Assembly: GCA_015233565.1 (NCBI GenBank)
Contig: JADFXM010000012.1
Coordinates: forward strand, 1-64,000
DNA from: Candidatus Rifleibacteriota bacterium
GTDB taxonomy: Bacteria; Muiribacteriota; Ozemobacteria; Ozemobacterales; Ozemobacteraceae
Length of the DNA stretch: 64,000 nt
Direction: 5' to 3'
The translations under genes were made by a program, and so were the position numbers. Positions 45,302-53,787 of the stretch are shown in pieces (positions within the stretch are counted from its first letter, which is position 1; each line of letters begins with the position of its first letter). The notes beneath the pieces are model-generated. The model ran no database searches, had not been told where the DNA came from, and saw only the letters and a list, made by a program, of their open reading frames with translations.

Positions 45302-47791
45302 TCAGGGAATCTGGCAAGACACTCGCAGACGAGGATCTCTGGAAGAACTTCCTATGATAATCGCATATGTTCCTGGTTCGATTTTCCAAGTTCCGGTTTT
45401 TTCGTCGAAAAAGGCAAAAGCCTGCTTGTCGAGGGTTACCGTTACATGACTGGTCTCACCGGGCTTCAACGTCAATCTTGCGAACCCTTTAAGTTCTTGA
45501 GGAGCACGAAGTAAAGAAGATTTTGGAGGCTCAATGTAAATCTGAGACACTTCAGCACCAGAAATATCTCCCGTATTGGTGAGTCGGAAACTGACATTAA
45601 TGTCACCGTTCACGTTACGGGTCACTTTTGGAGAATCATAACTGAAGCTGGTATAACTTAGGCCATAACCGAAAGGGTAGAGAGGTGTAATTCCCATGTG
45701 GTCAACCCAACGGTACCCGACAAAAATATCTTCCGCATAATTGACCTTTCCGGCCTCACCGGGGAAATTTCCGAAAGCTGCCGTGTCTTCCCAGCGTTTC
45801 TCAAAGGTGAAAGGGAGTTTGCCGCTCGGGTTGATATCACCGAATAAGATTTCAGCAACAGCACGACCGCCTTCCTGGCCGGAAAACCAAGCTTGTACAA
45901 GGCCCGCAATTTTGTTTATCCAATCAGCGGTTGCCACACGACCGCCAGAATTAAGCACTACAACGGTGTTCGGATTCAATGCTGCAACTGACGAAATCAA
46001 TGTTGATTGGCATTCCAAAAGTGCGTATGTCCGATCCGAGCCCTCAGACTCTGATGATCCGTTGAAACCTGCAGCTATTACAACCGCATCGGCTAATCTA
46101 ATACGTACTTTATCCCCAGCTGACAAAAGCTCGGGTGTTTTGGCCAAACCCCAGCCAAAGTGGATAACTGCCTCACCACACTCCTGGAAAAATTCCACTC
46201 GGAGATTGTGTTTTGTGTTAGCTTCTAGAGAAAGAGTAGCTGTACTGGTTTCCAAAGCGTGGGGACTCCATATATCGATAATGGGTTTATCATCAAGAAA
46301 CACACGAGAACCATCGTCACTTTGTACAACAAAAGTATAATCACCGGATTTTGGGACAACAATGCTGGTAGTCCAACGGGCAGAGAATTTTTCTTCGCCC
46401 AGTCCAGGCGCAGGCGAACTACTGGTCCAATCTTCAGAGATTTTGGTCACTTCGGAAACAGCCACCGGTGATCCCTTCAATTCCATGCCATTGAATAGTT
46501 CCAGTTTGATTGGGTTGGAATATTGAGTGTCAGTAATAAGGCGATCTACAAGTGAACCACCAACACCGGGAATGAAATCTATTACAACATTCTTGCCGGC
46601 AACAGCTTTCAATCCAGCTAACAGGGAAGTAGACCGGAAAGGTTGGATCTGTGAGCTTCCACCACCCGCCGGGGAAGTATCAGAATTCGGACCGAGTACA
46701 ACCAGCTTGTGTAAGCGTTCCCGCTGAAACGGAAGAACATCGTTCTCATTTTTCAACAAAACTGTGCCTTCCCGAGCGATACGTAGTGCCACTTCAGCAC
46801 TTCGGGGATTATCCAAAGGAATGGTCGGTTCGGCTTGAGATCGGTCCAGGAAGCCCATGGAAATTTCCATGCGGAGAATTCGCCTGACTTTGTCATTAAT
46901 GGTGGCAAGATTTACTGCTCCGGAATCCAGAAGGGGTTTTAGAGCTGCAGCATTAAGAAAGGCTCCGGATGGCATTTCCAGATCCAGGCCACCATTGGCA
47001 GGACCCAAGGTCTCGTGGGTTGCCCCCCAATCGGACATGAGAACACCAGGAAATCCCCATTCCTTCTTCAATACTTGATTGTTAAGCCAATCATTCGCAG
47101 TTGCGTAGCAACCATTGAGGCGGTTGTAAGCGCTCATTACATTCCACACATGCGCTTCTTGCACTGCCGCTTGGAAAGCTGGAAGATAAATCTCCCGCAA
47201 TGCCCGCTGGCTAATCTTCGCATCAATCGTCATCCTCTCAGTTTCCTGGTTATTGGCTGCATAGTGTTTAACCGTGGCAGCAACACCCTGGTTCTGTATT
47301 CCATTGATGATATTGACGCAAAAACGAGCAGCCAAATAGGGGTCTTCACTTAGGTATTCGAAGTTCCTACCGTTCTGAGGTACACGTTGAATATTAACAG
47401 CCGGTGCAAGCAAAATGTGAACCCCTCTGGCACGGCAATCCTGCCCTAGAGCAATTCCAAATTCCTGCGCCAGGTGTAAGTCCCAGGTCGCGGCTAAAGC
47501 TACTGTTCCTGGGTAGGCAGTGGATTTGCCATAGTTTCGTACCCCTAGGGGACCATCGGCCATTTTGATTTCAGGAAGACCCAACCTTGGAATAGGGCGA
47601 ATATAGAAGTCGCGATCACCACCAAGAAGGGATAACTTTTCATCCAAAGTCAGACGGTCCAGCAAATCTGAAACGCGTGCCTCGATGGAAGCCGTCTTTG
47701 CAGGGTCAACCGGTTTACCAGCCCAGACTTCCGGAATAATTGTAATGGAAAGCAACGCTGCGACTAAACAAAAAATCGGGAACGTTTTCAT
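45302..47791 (-). CDS. Secreted GH3 beta-glucosidase with PA14 insertion
   Basis: 829 residues with a signal peptide (1-24, cleaved after EVWA). ATG 47791 is chosen because AAAGGTG precedes it; a GTG three codons upstream is less likely. The GH3 barrel has RNFEYLSEDPYLA, KHYAANNQE (175-183) and the nucleophile Asp254 in GVLMSDWGA. A PA14 domain is inserted in the second GH3 domain (about 410-540, SGDYTFVVQSDDGSRVFLDD). A fibronectin-III-like domain ends the protein. Such enzymes release terminal glucose or related sugars from beta-glucosides. GC content is above that of neighbours, and it stands alone. Confidence 0.94.
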   Translation of the reverse strand: MKTFPIFCLVAALLSITIIPEVWAGKPVDPAKTASIEARVSDLLDRLTLDEKLSLLGGDRDFYIRPIPRLGLPEIKMADGPLGVRNYGKSTAYPGTVALAATWDLHLAQEFGIALGQDCRARGVHILLAPAVNIQRVPQNGRNFEYLSEDPYLAARFCVNIINGIQNQGVAATVKHYAANNQETERMTIDAKISQRALREIYLPAFQAAVQEAHVWNVMSAYNRLNGCYATANDWLNNQVLKKEWGFPGVLMSDWGATHETLGPANGGLDLEMPSGAFLNAAALKPLLDSGAVNLATINDKVRRILRMEISMGFLDRSQAEPTIPLDNPRSAEVALRIAREGTVLLKNENDVLPFQRERLHKLVVLGPNSDTSPAGGGSSQIQPFRSTSLLAGLKAVAGKNVVIDFIPGVGGSLVDRLITDTQYSNPIKLELFNGMELKGSPVAVSEVTKISEDWTSSSPAPGLGEEKFSARWTTSIVVPKSGDYTFVVQSDDGSRVFLDDKPIIDIWSPHALETSTATLSLEANTKHNLRVEFFQECGEAVIHFGWGLAKTPELLSAGDKVRIRLADAVVIAAGFNGSSESEGSDRTYALLECQSTLISSVAALNPNTVVVLNSGGRVATADWINKIAGLVQAWFSGQEGGRAVAEILFGDINPSGKLPFTFEKRWEDTAAFGNFPGEAGKVNYAEDIFVGYRWVDHMGITPLYPFGYGLSYTSFSYDSPKVTRNVNGDINVSFRLTNTGDISGAEVSQIYIEPPKSSLLRAPQELKGFARLTLKPGETSHVTVTLDKQAFAFFDEKTGTWKIEPGTYAIIIGSSSRDPRLRVSCQIP

Positions 47792-47811
47792 GTGAAGCAC
47801 CTTTCATAAAT

Positions 47812-48020
47812 TCAGAATTCCAATTCCCGAGGATAGAGTCTTGAGACCATTTTCCCAAAGCCTGAAAACGTGAACTCGTTTGGATAAGATTCCTGCCTTA
47901 ACTTTTGGATTATTTGGTCTCAAAACAAAATTCGGGTTGAAAACTTTTTAATCTCTACGAAATCGGCTTTTGAAGCTGAGCAATCGAAGAAAAAGAAGTT
48001 TACGACAACAGGAATTCTGA
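47812..48020 (-). repeat. R4 miniature element, copy 2 (209 bp)
   Basis: An inverted copy of 27501-27709 with the same length and TCAGAATTCC/GGAATTCTGA ends. It sits immediately upstream of the GH3 gene (20 bp before its start), so it may supply or displace that gene's promoter. Confidence 0.8.
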
Positions 48021-48066
48021 AATTTGCTCGACGACCAAAATTTCTTCAAATGGGGCAAGGTCTGAA

Positions 48067-48564
48067 TTACTGTGCTGCCTTGACTATATAATCACGAATT
48101 TTCAAACTTCCATCGACCTCCACAACTGTCCAGTTCTGGTCAGCCAAAAATTGAATAAAAGTTCCTTTAGAATCCACAGCTTCCCAGAGAACAATAACAT
48201 GTACAAGAAATGTCTTGTCGGGACCGTATGACACTTCAACAGATTTTACAGTGTGGCGTTGCGTCTTTGTGTTCGTTCCAACATCGGCATACCATTTCTT
48301 AAAGTCATCATACGATTTGAGAGGACTTCCGGGGAACTGCATATTGAGCCCTTTTTCAACAAGGTTTTTCAAAAAGCCATCAACCGGAACATGTTTGTCA
48401 AACATGAAATAAATGCTGTAAACAAAGCTTAATACCGCATTTTTATTAAAGACTCTCGATTGTTGGATCTGAATATCCTTTGAATACTCATCAGAGACGT
48501 CTGCGGCAAACCCGCATGTTAGAGAGAAAACCAGGAACAGAGTCATAACAAGAATTTTTTTCAT
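48067..48564 (-). CDS. Exported NTF2/SnoaL-like protein
   Basis: 165 residues. ATG 48564 is chosen over an ATG four codons upstream because GGAGGGTG is directly before it. The signal peptide is ILVMTLFLVFSLTCGFA. The mature sequence has SYDDFKKWYADVG, TVKSVEVSYGPDKTFLVHVIVLWEA and NWTVVEVDGSLKIRDYIV, a helix-then-sheet order typical of NTF2-like/DUF4440 cone folds. No active site is evident. Probably a periplasmic ligand-binding or structural protein. Confidence 0.65.
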   Translation of the reverse strand: MKKILVMTLFLVFSLTCGFAADVSDEYSKDIQIQQSRVFNKNAVLSFVYSIYFMFDKHVPVDGFLKNLVEKGLNMQFPGSPLKSYDDFKKWYADVGTNTKTQRHTVKSVEVSYGPDKTFLVHVIVLWEAVDSKGTFIQFLADQNWTVVEVDGSLKIRDYIVKAAQ

Positions 48565-48879
48565 AGCACCCTCCATAAAGTTTTGAATATCTTGGAATTT
48601 TCAACTTAACATTTATTGCAAAATTGGTCAATTTTCGCAAGTCAGGGTAAACCCCTCAAATCAATCATAACTGTCTCTTGATGACAGTTTTTAAGAATTC
48701 AAGGAGGAGAAGTAAATTTTTCTTCAGATTTTCTTGTATTCATGACCACTTCATTAATATTCAGGTTCTTGCCATGCCCTGGAGCTAAGGATTATTGCAT
48801 AATTTACAAAAATTTGATATGTTTGAAGTTAATCGTGGAATTTCTGTCCCACGAAATGCATCGAATGGAGGAATATTTC

Positions 48880-49581
48880 ATGAAACGGTTATTCCTTGTG
48901 ACTTTACTTCTTCTTGGAATCAGCGGCTTGACTTTTGCCACAAGTATGCTCCCAAAGGAAGTTTGTATCGACAATACTTCCAACGGGAAGGAAATGACCC
49001 TTTTTGTTGGACAGACGCTGTCCCTAAGCCTTGAAGAAAACCCTGCCACCGGTTACCGATGGACGATCGAGGATTTCAAACCTTCCGTGCTCGAGCAACT
49101 CGAAGCAATTTTCAAACAACCTGCAAAATCAGATCCAGCCGATTCAAGCGGAAAACGAATTTTCGGCTTCCTTGCAAAAAAAGTTGGAGAAACTCCCCTC
49201 AAGCTCGAATATCAACGCCCCTGGTCGGAAACCACCAAACCAGCTCAAACCTTCAGCATTAACCTCAAAATAGTAAAAGCGAAAACCCCTTCGAACTCAC
49301 TTCCCCAAAACTCTGCCTCAAAGACAGATCAGCCTTCTGCAAACTCAGAAGAGCAAGCTAAGGCCCTAATCGAGAAAAAACTCAACGCCCCTGGTACCAC
49401 CTACGGAGAAATCCAAAGTCTTGAAATCAAGGCAGGCACAGACGCCACCACCTTTACATTCACTCTCGTGAAAGCTTACCAGGACAACAATGGGAACGCC
49501 TGGCAGGATACCTTGACGGGTGATTGTAATTTAAAGACAAAGAAAGTAACCTCCCAACGTATCAAGCACACCCCCTTCTGA
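48880..49581 (+). CDS. Secreted chagasin-family (I42) cysteine peptidase inhibitor
   Basis: 233 residues. ATG 48880 is chosen: GGAGG lies 9 bp before, and a signal peptide follows at once (LFLVTLLLLGISGLTFA). The chagasin fold has its inhibitory loops: NPATGYRW (54-61), a glycine-bearing middle loop (about 88-96) and RPW (113-115). Family members block papain-type peptidases. Residues about 135-233 form a second domain (EEQAKALIEKKL, DATTFTFTLVKAYQDNNG) of unknown role. The resident clostripain belongs to another clan, so it is not an obvious target. Confidence 0.88.
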   Translation: MKRLFLVTLLLLGISGLTFATSMLPKEVCIDNTSNGKEMTLFVGQTLSLSLEENPATGYRWTIEDFKPSVLEQLEAIFKQPAKSDPADSSGKRIFGFLAKKVGETPLKLEYQRPWSETTKPAQTFSINLKIVKAKTPSNSLPQNSASKTDQPSANSEEQAKALIEKKLNAPGTTYGEIQSLEIKAGTDATTFTFTLVKAYQDNNGNAWQDTLTGDCNLKTKKVTSQRIKHTPF

Positions 49582-49613
49582 ACGTTCTTTTCTGATCAAC
49601 CCGCTCAGAGCAG

Positions 49614-49695
49614 GGAAATCAGTAAATGTCTTAACAAACACGGCAATCATTGCGGAAAATATGACCCGAATGACTGCCGTGTTTGATTGATTTCC
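49614..49695. terminator. Imperfect 82-bp palindrome after the chagasin gene
   Basis: The outer arms GGAAATCA (49614-49621) and TGATTTCC (49688-49695) enclose the inner arms AAACACGGCA (49636-49645) and TGCCGTGTTT (49675-49684). It is a strong two-step hairpin without a U-tract. It may terminate transcription, or be a remnant miniature element. Confidence 0.45.
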
Positions 49696-49800
49696 GCAAA
49701 ACTTTCACCGTCCCTCTTAGAAAAATTACTGTATAATTTCTGATAAGATTCCAAAATTGATATCAAAGAATGGACAAATTGGATAAGGAGAAAGCCAAAA

Positions 49801-50367
49801 ATGAGAAAATTAGTGATTTTGTTTTTCTTTTTTCTTCTAGTACATACTTCAGGCGCAGAAATAACCGAACATCTCGAATATACCTACTACTCAGCTAACA
49901 TTGATTCGAAAAGTTCAATTAATGCAGCATTGAAAGCATCTTCACCTGTAAAAAAAGAGGGACATCTTTTTTATGGTGATACTGAGTGGCATTTAAAGTG
50001 GAAGTTCCGATGGAAAAAATTCGCCGATGGGAACTATAAAATTTCAAATGCTACAGTTGAGGTGACTGGAAATATCATTCTTCCTAAGCTGAGCGGCTCA
50101 CCAACTCCAACACAGGAAAAAAAGTTCGAAAAATTCTTTTCTGCGCTTCGAGTCCATGAACTGGGTCATTATACTCTCGCCAAAGAAGCTGCGGTTGAAT
50201 TGGAAAAGCAAATACTTGCATTGCCTGAAATGTCCACCGGTAAAGACCTCAATTCAGCTGCCAACGGAATTGGATACCAAAAGATTAAAGAGCTCAAGGA
50301 AAAACAAAAACAATATGATGCTGAAACGGGTCATGGAAAAACACAAGGCGCCTGGATTAACGGATAA
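49801..50367 (+). CDS. DUF922-family secreted zinc-peptidase-like protein
   Basis: 188 residues with AAGGAG before the ATG and a signal peptide (LVILFFFFLLVHTSGA). The DUF922 signature is RVHELGHYTLAKEAA, giving His119, Glu120 and His123 of an HExxH zinc site. The conserved tail YDAETGHGKTQGAW is typical. EYTYYSANIDS and WHLKWKFRW are the usual N-terminal parts. Probably a periplasmic peptidase; substrate unknown. The stop codon abuts the left end of an IS1-like element. Confidence 0.88.
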   Translation: MRKLVILFFFFLLVHTSGAEITEHLEYTYYSANIDSKSSINAALKASSPVKKEGHLFYGDTEWHLKWKFRWKKFADGNYKISNATVEVTGNIILPKLSGSPTPTQEKKFEKFFSALRVHELGHYTLAKEAAVELEKQILALPEMSTGKDLNSAANGIGYQKIKELKEKQKQYDAETGHGKTQGAWING

Positions 50368-50468
50368 TGTCCGAGTTTAACCAAATTTAGTATTTTCGAG
50401 TTTTTTCTTCACCCATTGGACATTTGGTTCGGTTAGGTTATCATTCCTCCTGAAATAAAGGAGGACTT

Positions 50469-50864
50469 ATGATACCAGAAAGATTTCCAGGAGAAATTGA
50501 TGCACTATTTTGCCACAACCATAATTGTCCAGATTACGGGTTACGCAAGAACGGCAACTTGTGGTTTTGCGGTTGGAGTGGAAAAGACGAGAAAATTCGT
50601 ATGGTTTATTGTAAAACCTGTAGAAAGCAATTTTCTGAGCGAAAAGGAACGGTTCTATCGGAATCGAGATTGCCTGAAGAGAAAGTCATCTCAATTCTTG
50701 ATCACATTCGCGAAGGTTGTGGAACCCGTGCAACAAGCCGTCTTTTGCATGTTTGCAAAGATACAGTAACTCAATATATCTTGAAAGCTGGGATTCATGC
50801 TAAAAAGGCTCATGATGACTTGGTTTCCTTTTCCCCCTCACAGCAAAGAAATTCAAATCGATGA
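50469..50864 (+). CDS. IS1-like transposase, N-terminal frame (InsA-like)
   Basis: 131 residues with GGAGG before the ATG. A zinc-ribbon pattern is present (CHNHNCPDYGLRKNGNLWFCG, then CKTCRKQFSERKGT). A helix-turn-helix follows (GCGTRATSRLLHVCKDTVTQYI). This corresponds to the DNA-binding half of IS1-type transposases. It ends shortly after AKKAHDDLVSF, where the catalytic half continues one frame over. Confidence 0.8.
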   Translation: MIPERFPGEIDALFCHNHNCPDYGLRKNGNLWFCGWSGKDEKIRMVYCKTCRKQFSERKGTVLSESRLPEEKVISILDHIREGCGTRATSRLLHVCKDTVTQYILKAGIHAKKAHDDLVSFSPSQQRNSNR

Positions 50865-51603
50865 ACGATGGTCCTTCGTGGAGAAGAAAGAAAAAAATGT
50901 TGAGGTAGACACTGACACTACGGCTTTGAATGGAGACATTTGGGATCATACTGCTATCGACGCTGAAAGTCGTCTTTTGATAAGTCTTGTACCGGGAAAA
51001 CGAACAGCAGAAAATTGTGTTAAGCTACTCGAAGACGTGAAAAGTAGAACAGGTGGTCGAACCGACGTTTACATTACCAGTGACGAACACGCGCCTTATG
51101 TTAAGGCAATTGAGAAAGTTTACGCTGAACCAGTAACTCCTCCGAAACGTTGTGGTCCGGGACGACCACCTAAAGCTCGATTGAAGATGCCCGCAAATCT
51201 TTGTTATGCAACGGTAAGAAAAACTCGAGAAAACGGAAGAGTGGTGAAAGTAAAAAGAACCATCGTTTTTGGAACTTGGTTTCTGCTAATGTTTTATTTG
51301 CTCTGCTCTTTGGTAAGTAAAACCATTAATACATCCTTTGTAGAGCGCAACAATGGAACGGAGCGTGGAAAAAATTCCCGGAAATGCCGAAAGACACTCG
51401 CTTTTTCTAAGCTTGAAGAGCTTCATAATGCAGCTTCCTACTTTACCGGTTTTAGTTATAACTTTTGCTGGCCGGTGAGAACCTTGGATCAGAAAAATGT
51501 CGGAAAAGAAATAGCTCACCGAACTCCCGCTATGGCCGTGGGTTTAACAGATCATGTTTGGACAATCAAGGAGTGGTGTGCATTTCCGGTGCCTGTTGGC
51601 TAG
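50797..51603 (+). pseudogene. IS1-like transposase, catalytic frame (out of frame by +1)
   Basis: The catalytic DDE half: IQIDERWSFVEKKEKN, HTAIDAESRLLIS (Asp), VYITSDEHAPYVKAI (Asp), TPPKRCGPGRPPKA, and SFVERNNGTERGKN (Glu). YFTGFSYNFCWPVRTL is family-typical. It joins the upstream frame only if one base is skipped around TTTTCCCCCT near 50832. IS1 uses -1 frameshifting, so an extra base in this run, inactivating the element, seems more likely than programmed +1 slippage. Sequence error is the other explanation. Confidence 0.7.
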
Positions 51604-51648
51604 TTTCGTACACTACCCGCAAATGGCTGAAACTGGTTAATGTGGACA

Positions 51649-52017
51649 GTTTAACCATCAGTCCAAGTTCGGTAAACAAAGGGGAAAAAGTTCTGATTAC
51701 GTGGACAGGAAAAAATCCACAACAGCGTTGACATCTTACAATTTAAGGTAAAGTTTCGCCTTGTAGGGCTAGCAACTACCCCTGTTGCTCAAGTAATTTT
51801 GAGAATTCCACCTAATTCTTCTGTAACGCGAAGCATTCAATAAATAATTGGAGCAAAAACGAAATCGGGGAATCATACAATTAAGGCAACTGCGCAGACA
51901 GCTTCTGAAAAATGCGGAGGCGCCAGAAAATCTGTAAAGACTAATTTCGAAAATTCACTGTCCATAAGCTTCGTTTATTATCCTTACCCAGGTATTAATC
52001 CAGAATCCATTGGATAG
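51649..52017 (+). pseudogene. Fragment of a CARDB-like surface-domain gene
   Basis: The first stretch encodes SLTISPSSVNKGEKVLITWTGKN, typical of CARDB or adhesion beta-sandwich domains. A frameshift near 51730 leads to SVDILQFKVKFRLVGLATTP..., then an in-frame TAA near 51842, and the reading continues to 52017 (ending INPESIG). The 5' part is missing where the IS element begins. It is a decayed gene. Confidence 0.55.
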
Positions 52018-52154
52018 GACAAATATTTTTTTCCAAGAAAAAAATCCAGCCAAACGAAGAAGCAATCAACTTCTGAAAATATCCAGGAAAATCAAAAGAT
52101 TTTCAGCATTCGACCCAATCCCCTAATAAAATAACCGGCCAAAGAAAAGGGAAA

Positions 52155-53050
52155 TTATCCATAAAAGCCTTCTCTAATATCAGGAGTCGAAATAATTATC
52201 TGCATACGTTTTGACGCCGCACGAAGCAGAGCGCCAAGCAGGACAATCGCTTAAGGATGCAGACCCAGTTCAGGTTCATCAATAATTATAGCTGTGGCGC
52301 TTCAGCTTGAAGAAGAGCGGTGGCGAGGCAAATAAAGCGCAAGGCGCCATAGATAGCTGGCTTGGCCAAAGAAAATAATCACTGTTTTTTTGCCGCCAGA
52401 ACAAGCGAATCTGTTCTTCTTCGGTGGGAAGCCTCTGAGGTTTGAATACGAAGTCATCGAAAAATGGGATTGCAAGTGTGATTGTCTTTCTGATTTGCTG
52501 GTACACTTCCGGGTTTTCAGTAGAGAGCCTGAAAAGAAAAGCCGCAAGATTTGAGGCGCCCGGACGAAGGCTTTCGTTGTCAGGGAGGGCGCACAAGCGT
52601 TTAACTCCGGCAGTTTCGCTTGTATCGTGAAAATGGAATATTTTTATTTGTGAAATAGCCTTACAGATTGTTGCTGCTGAATTCTTTTGTTTCCCGCATA
52701 GCGCTTCCTTTTGAAGCTTTGATTCAAGATGTCCTAAACCGTTTTCTGCCGTGACAATTCCGATTTTTAGGTGAATTCTTCCCTGGCAAATGTAAACCCC
52801 CCTTCGATGGTAGGTGTCAGGGTAAAATCATAGCCGATAGATTCAAACCAAATGCTGGAGTCAATTTGAGAAGTCTCTTTCAAGCCTTGACTAAGGATGC
52901 GCTCAGCGGCGCCATTTTTCGAAACCCAAAACTGAAGACGTTGTTCAACAAGTTCCCGCAACCGAGTAAAAAATGAAACAAAATTACTTTTCCCGGCCCC
53001 ATTTGCACCAATTAGGACGTTAAGATCACTTAATTCAACTTTTCTTTGGC
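52155..53050 (-). pseudogene. AAA-family ATPase (AAA_21/RecF-like), frameshifted
   Basis: The Walker A GANGAGKS lies just after DLNVLI in the frame at 53054-52767. HFHDTSETAGVKR, then DNESLRPGASNLAAFLFRL, follows in another frame near 52650-52490. LPSQLS-type sequence (WPSQLS, with DG lost) and the Walker B DEPELGLHP follow after a further shift, with a stop inside. At least three frame disruptions are visible. The family includes stand-alone SMC/RecF-like ATPases often tied to defence. The N terminus is fused to transposase debris. Confidence 0.8.
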
Positions 53051-53580
53051 ACAAGCTTTGAGGTTTTCAACGCTGAAATACCCGCTGTCTCCTACGAATG
53101 TCGCTTTTTTTAAGTCAGACTCCTTGTACCCGATAGTTTTTAAATTTTGTTTCAGAATTGGCAAGAGAACCGGAATCTGATTGTTGTCATTTCTTTCTCT
53201 GCTTGCCAAAGAAGCAAGAATAATCTGATGTTTGTCGTCAACAATTGCCTGCGCATTGTATCCCCGTATGATACCATGAGAAGTAGCCATCTTTGCCGAG
53301 TCCGGGTCGATCACATTGGATTTCAATTCAGCTTTCTGTTTGCCAATTCGAGGTTTGCTTCGTCAAGGAACTTTTTAATTCGTTCGGCCTGCCGGTTTAA
53401 ACGTTCAATTTGATGCTTGCGAAAATTCTCAGGGGAGTCTGTACTATCACTTGATGACGAATCTTTGTCCTTTTCCTGATGTTCCCGAATGAGACGATCA
53501 ACCTTTTTTTCAAGAAATTCTTTCTTTTCTTTTAATTCTTCCAAAGTACCGCTCCACTTTTTTGGGGGCTGGAGTGCCAA
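53030..53580 (-). pseudogene. IS1182-like transposase fragment
   Basis: The upper part (53580-53323) encodes KKWSGTLEELKEKKEFLEKK, a coiled-coil, and RQAERIKKFLDEANLEL. The lower part (53326-53030), in another frame, has SNVIDPDSAKMATSHGIIRG, YNAQAIVDDKHQIIL and GDSGYFSVENLKAC. These are consecutive segments of an IS1182-family DDE transposase. Both the N-terminal domain and the C-terminal catalytic region are missing, and the frame is broken. It runs directly into the ATPase pseudogene. An R2 element lies at its upstream edge. Confidence 0.8.
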
Positions 53581-53600
53581 ACAATTCAGCTTCTACGAGG

Positions 53601-53720
53601 CTGTCAAAAAAGATCGGTACATTGAATTCGGTACAAAGTGGTGTTGGTTTGATGCGCGAAAGCGGAGCCAAAAAACAAGTTGATACATAGAATCATCCAA
53701 TTTTAGGGGTTTTCCGACAG
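53601..53720 (-). repeat. R2 miniature inverted-repeat element, copy d
   Basis: About 120 bp, inverted relative to the copy at 537-665. CTGTCAAAAAA lies at the left and TTTTCCGACAG at the right, with the same extra CTGAACG seen at the outer end of copy a. It adjoins the IS1182-like fragment, whose family often has CTGTC-type ends. Confidence 0.8.
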
Positions 53721-53787
53721 TCTGAACGCCGCTGAGGGGTTTCGTGGCCATCCACAAACACAGCTACAGTGTCCAAATTTCAAATAA

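Larger units (their letters stand above)
50368..51648 (+). mobile_element. IS1-like insertion sequence (1281 bp)
   Basis: The left end TGTCCGAGTTTAACCA (50368-50383) and right end TGGTTAATGTGGACA (51634-51648) are inverted repeats with one gap. They enclose two overlapping transposase frames. The left end begins directly after the TAA of the DUF922 gene. No clear target-site duplication was found. The sequence right of the element is a decayed gene fragment. Confidence 0.75.

Noticed and set aside
48880..49581. Inhibitor paired with the clostripain at 8531-9925
   Set aside because: Chagasins act on papain-clan peptidases, clostripain is in another clan, and the genes are 39 kb apart.
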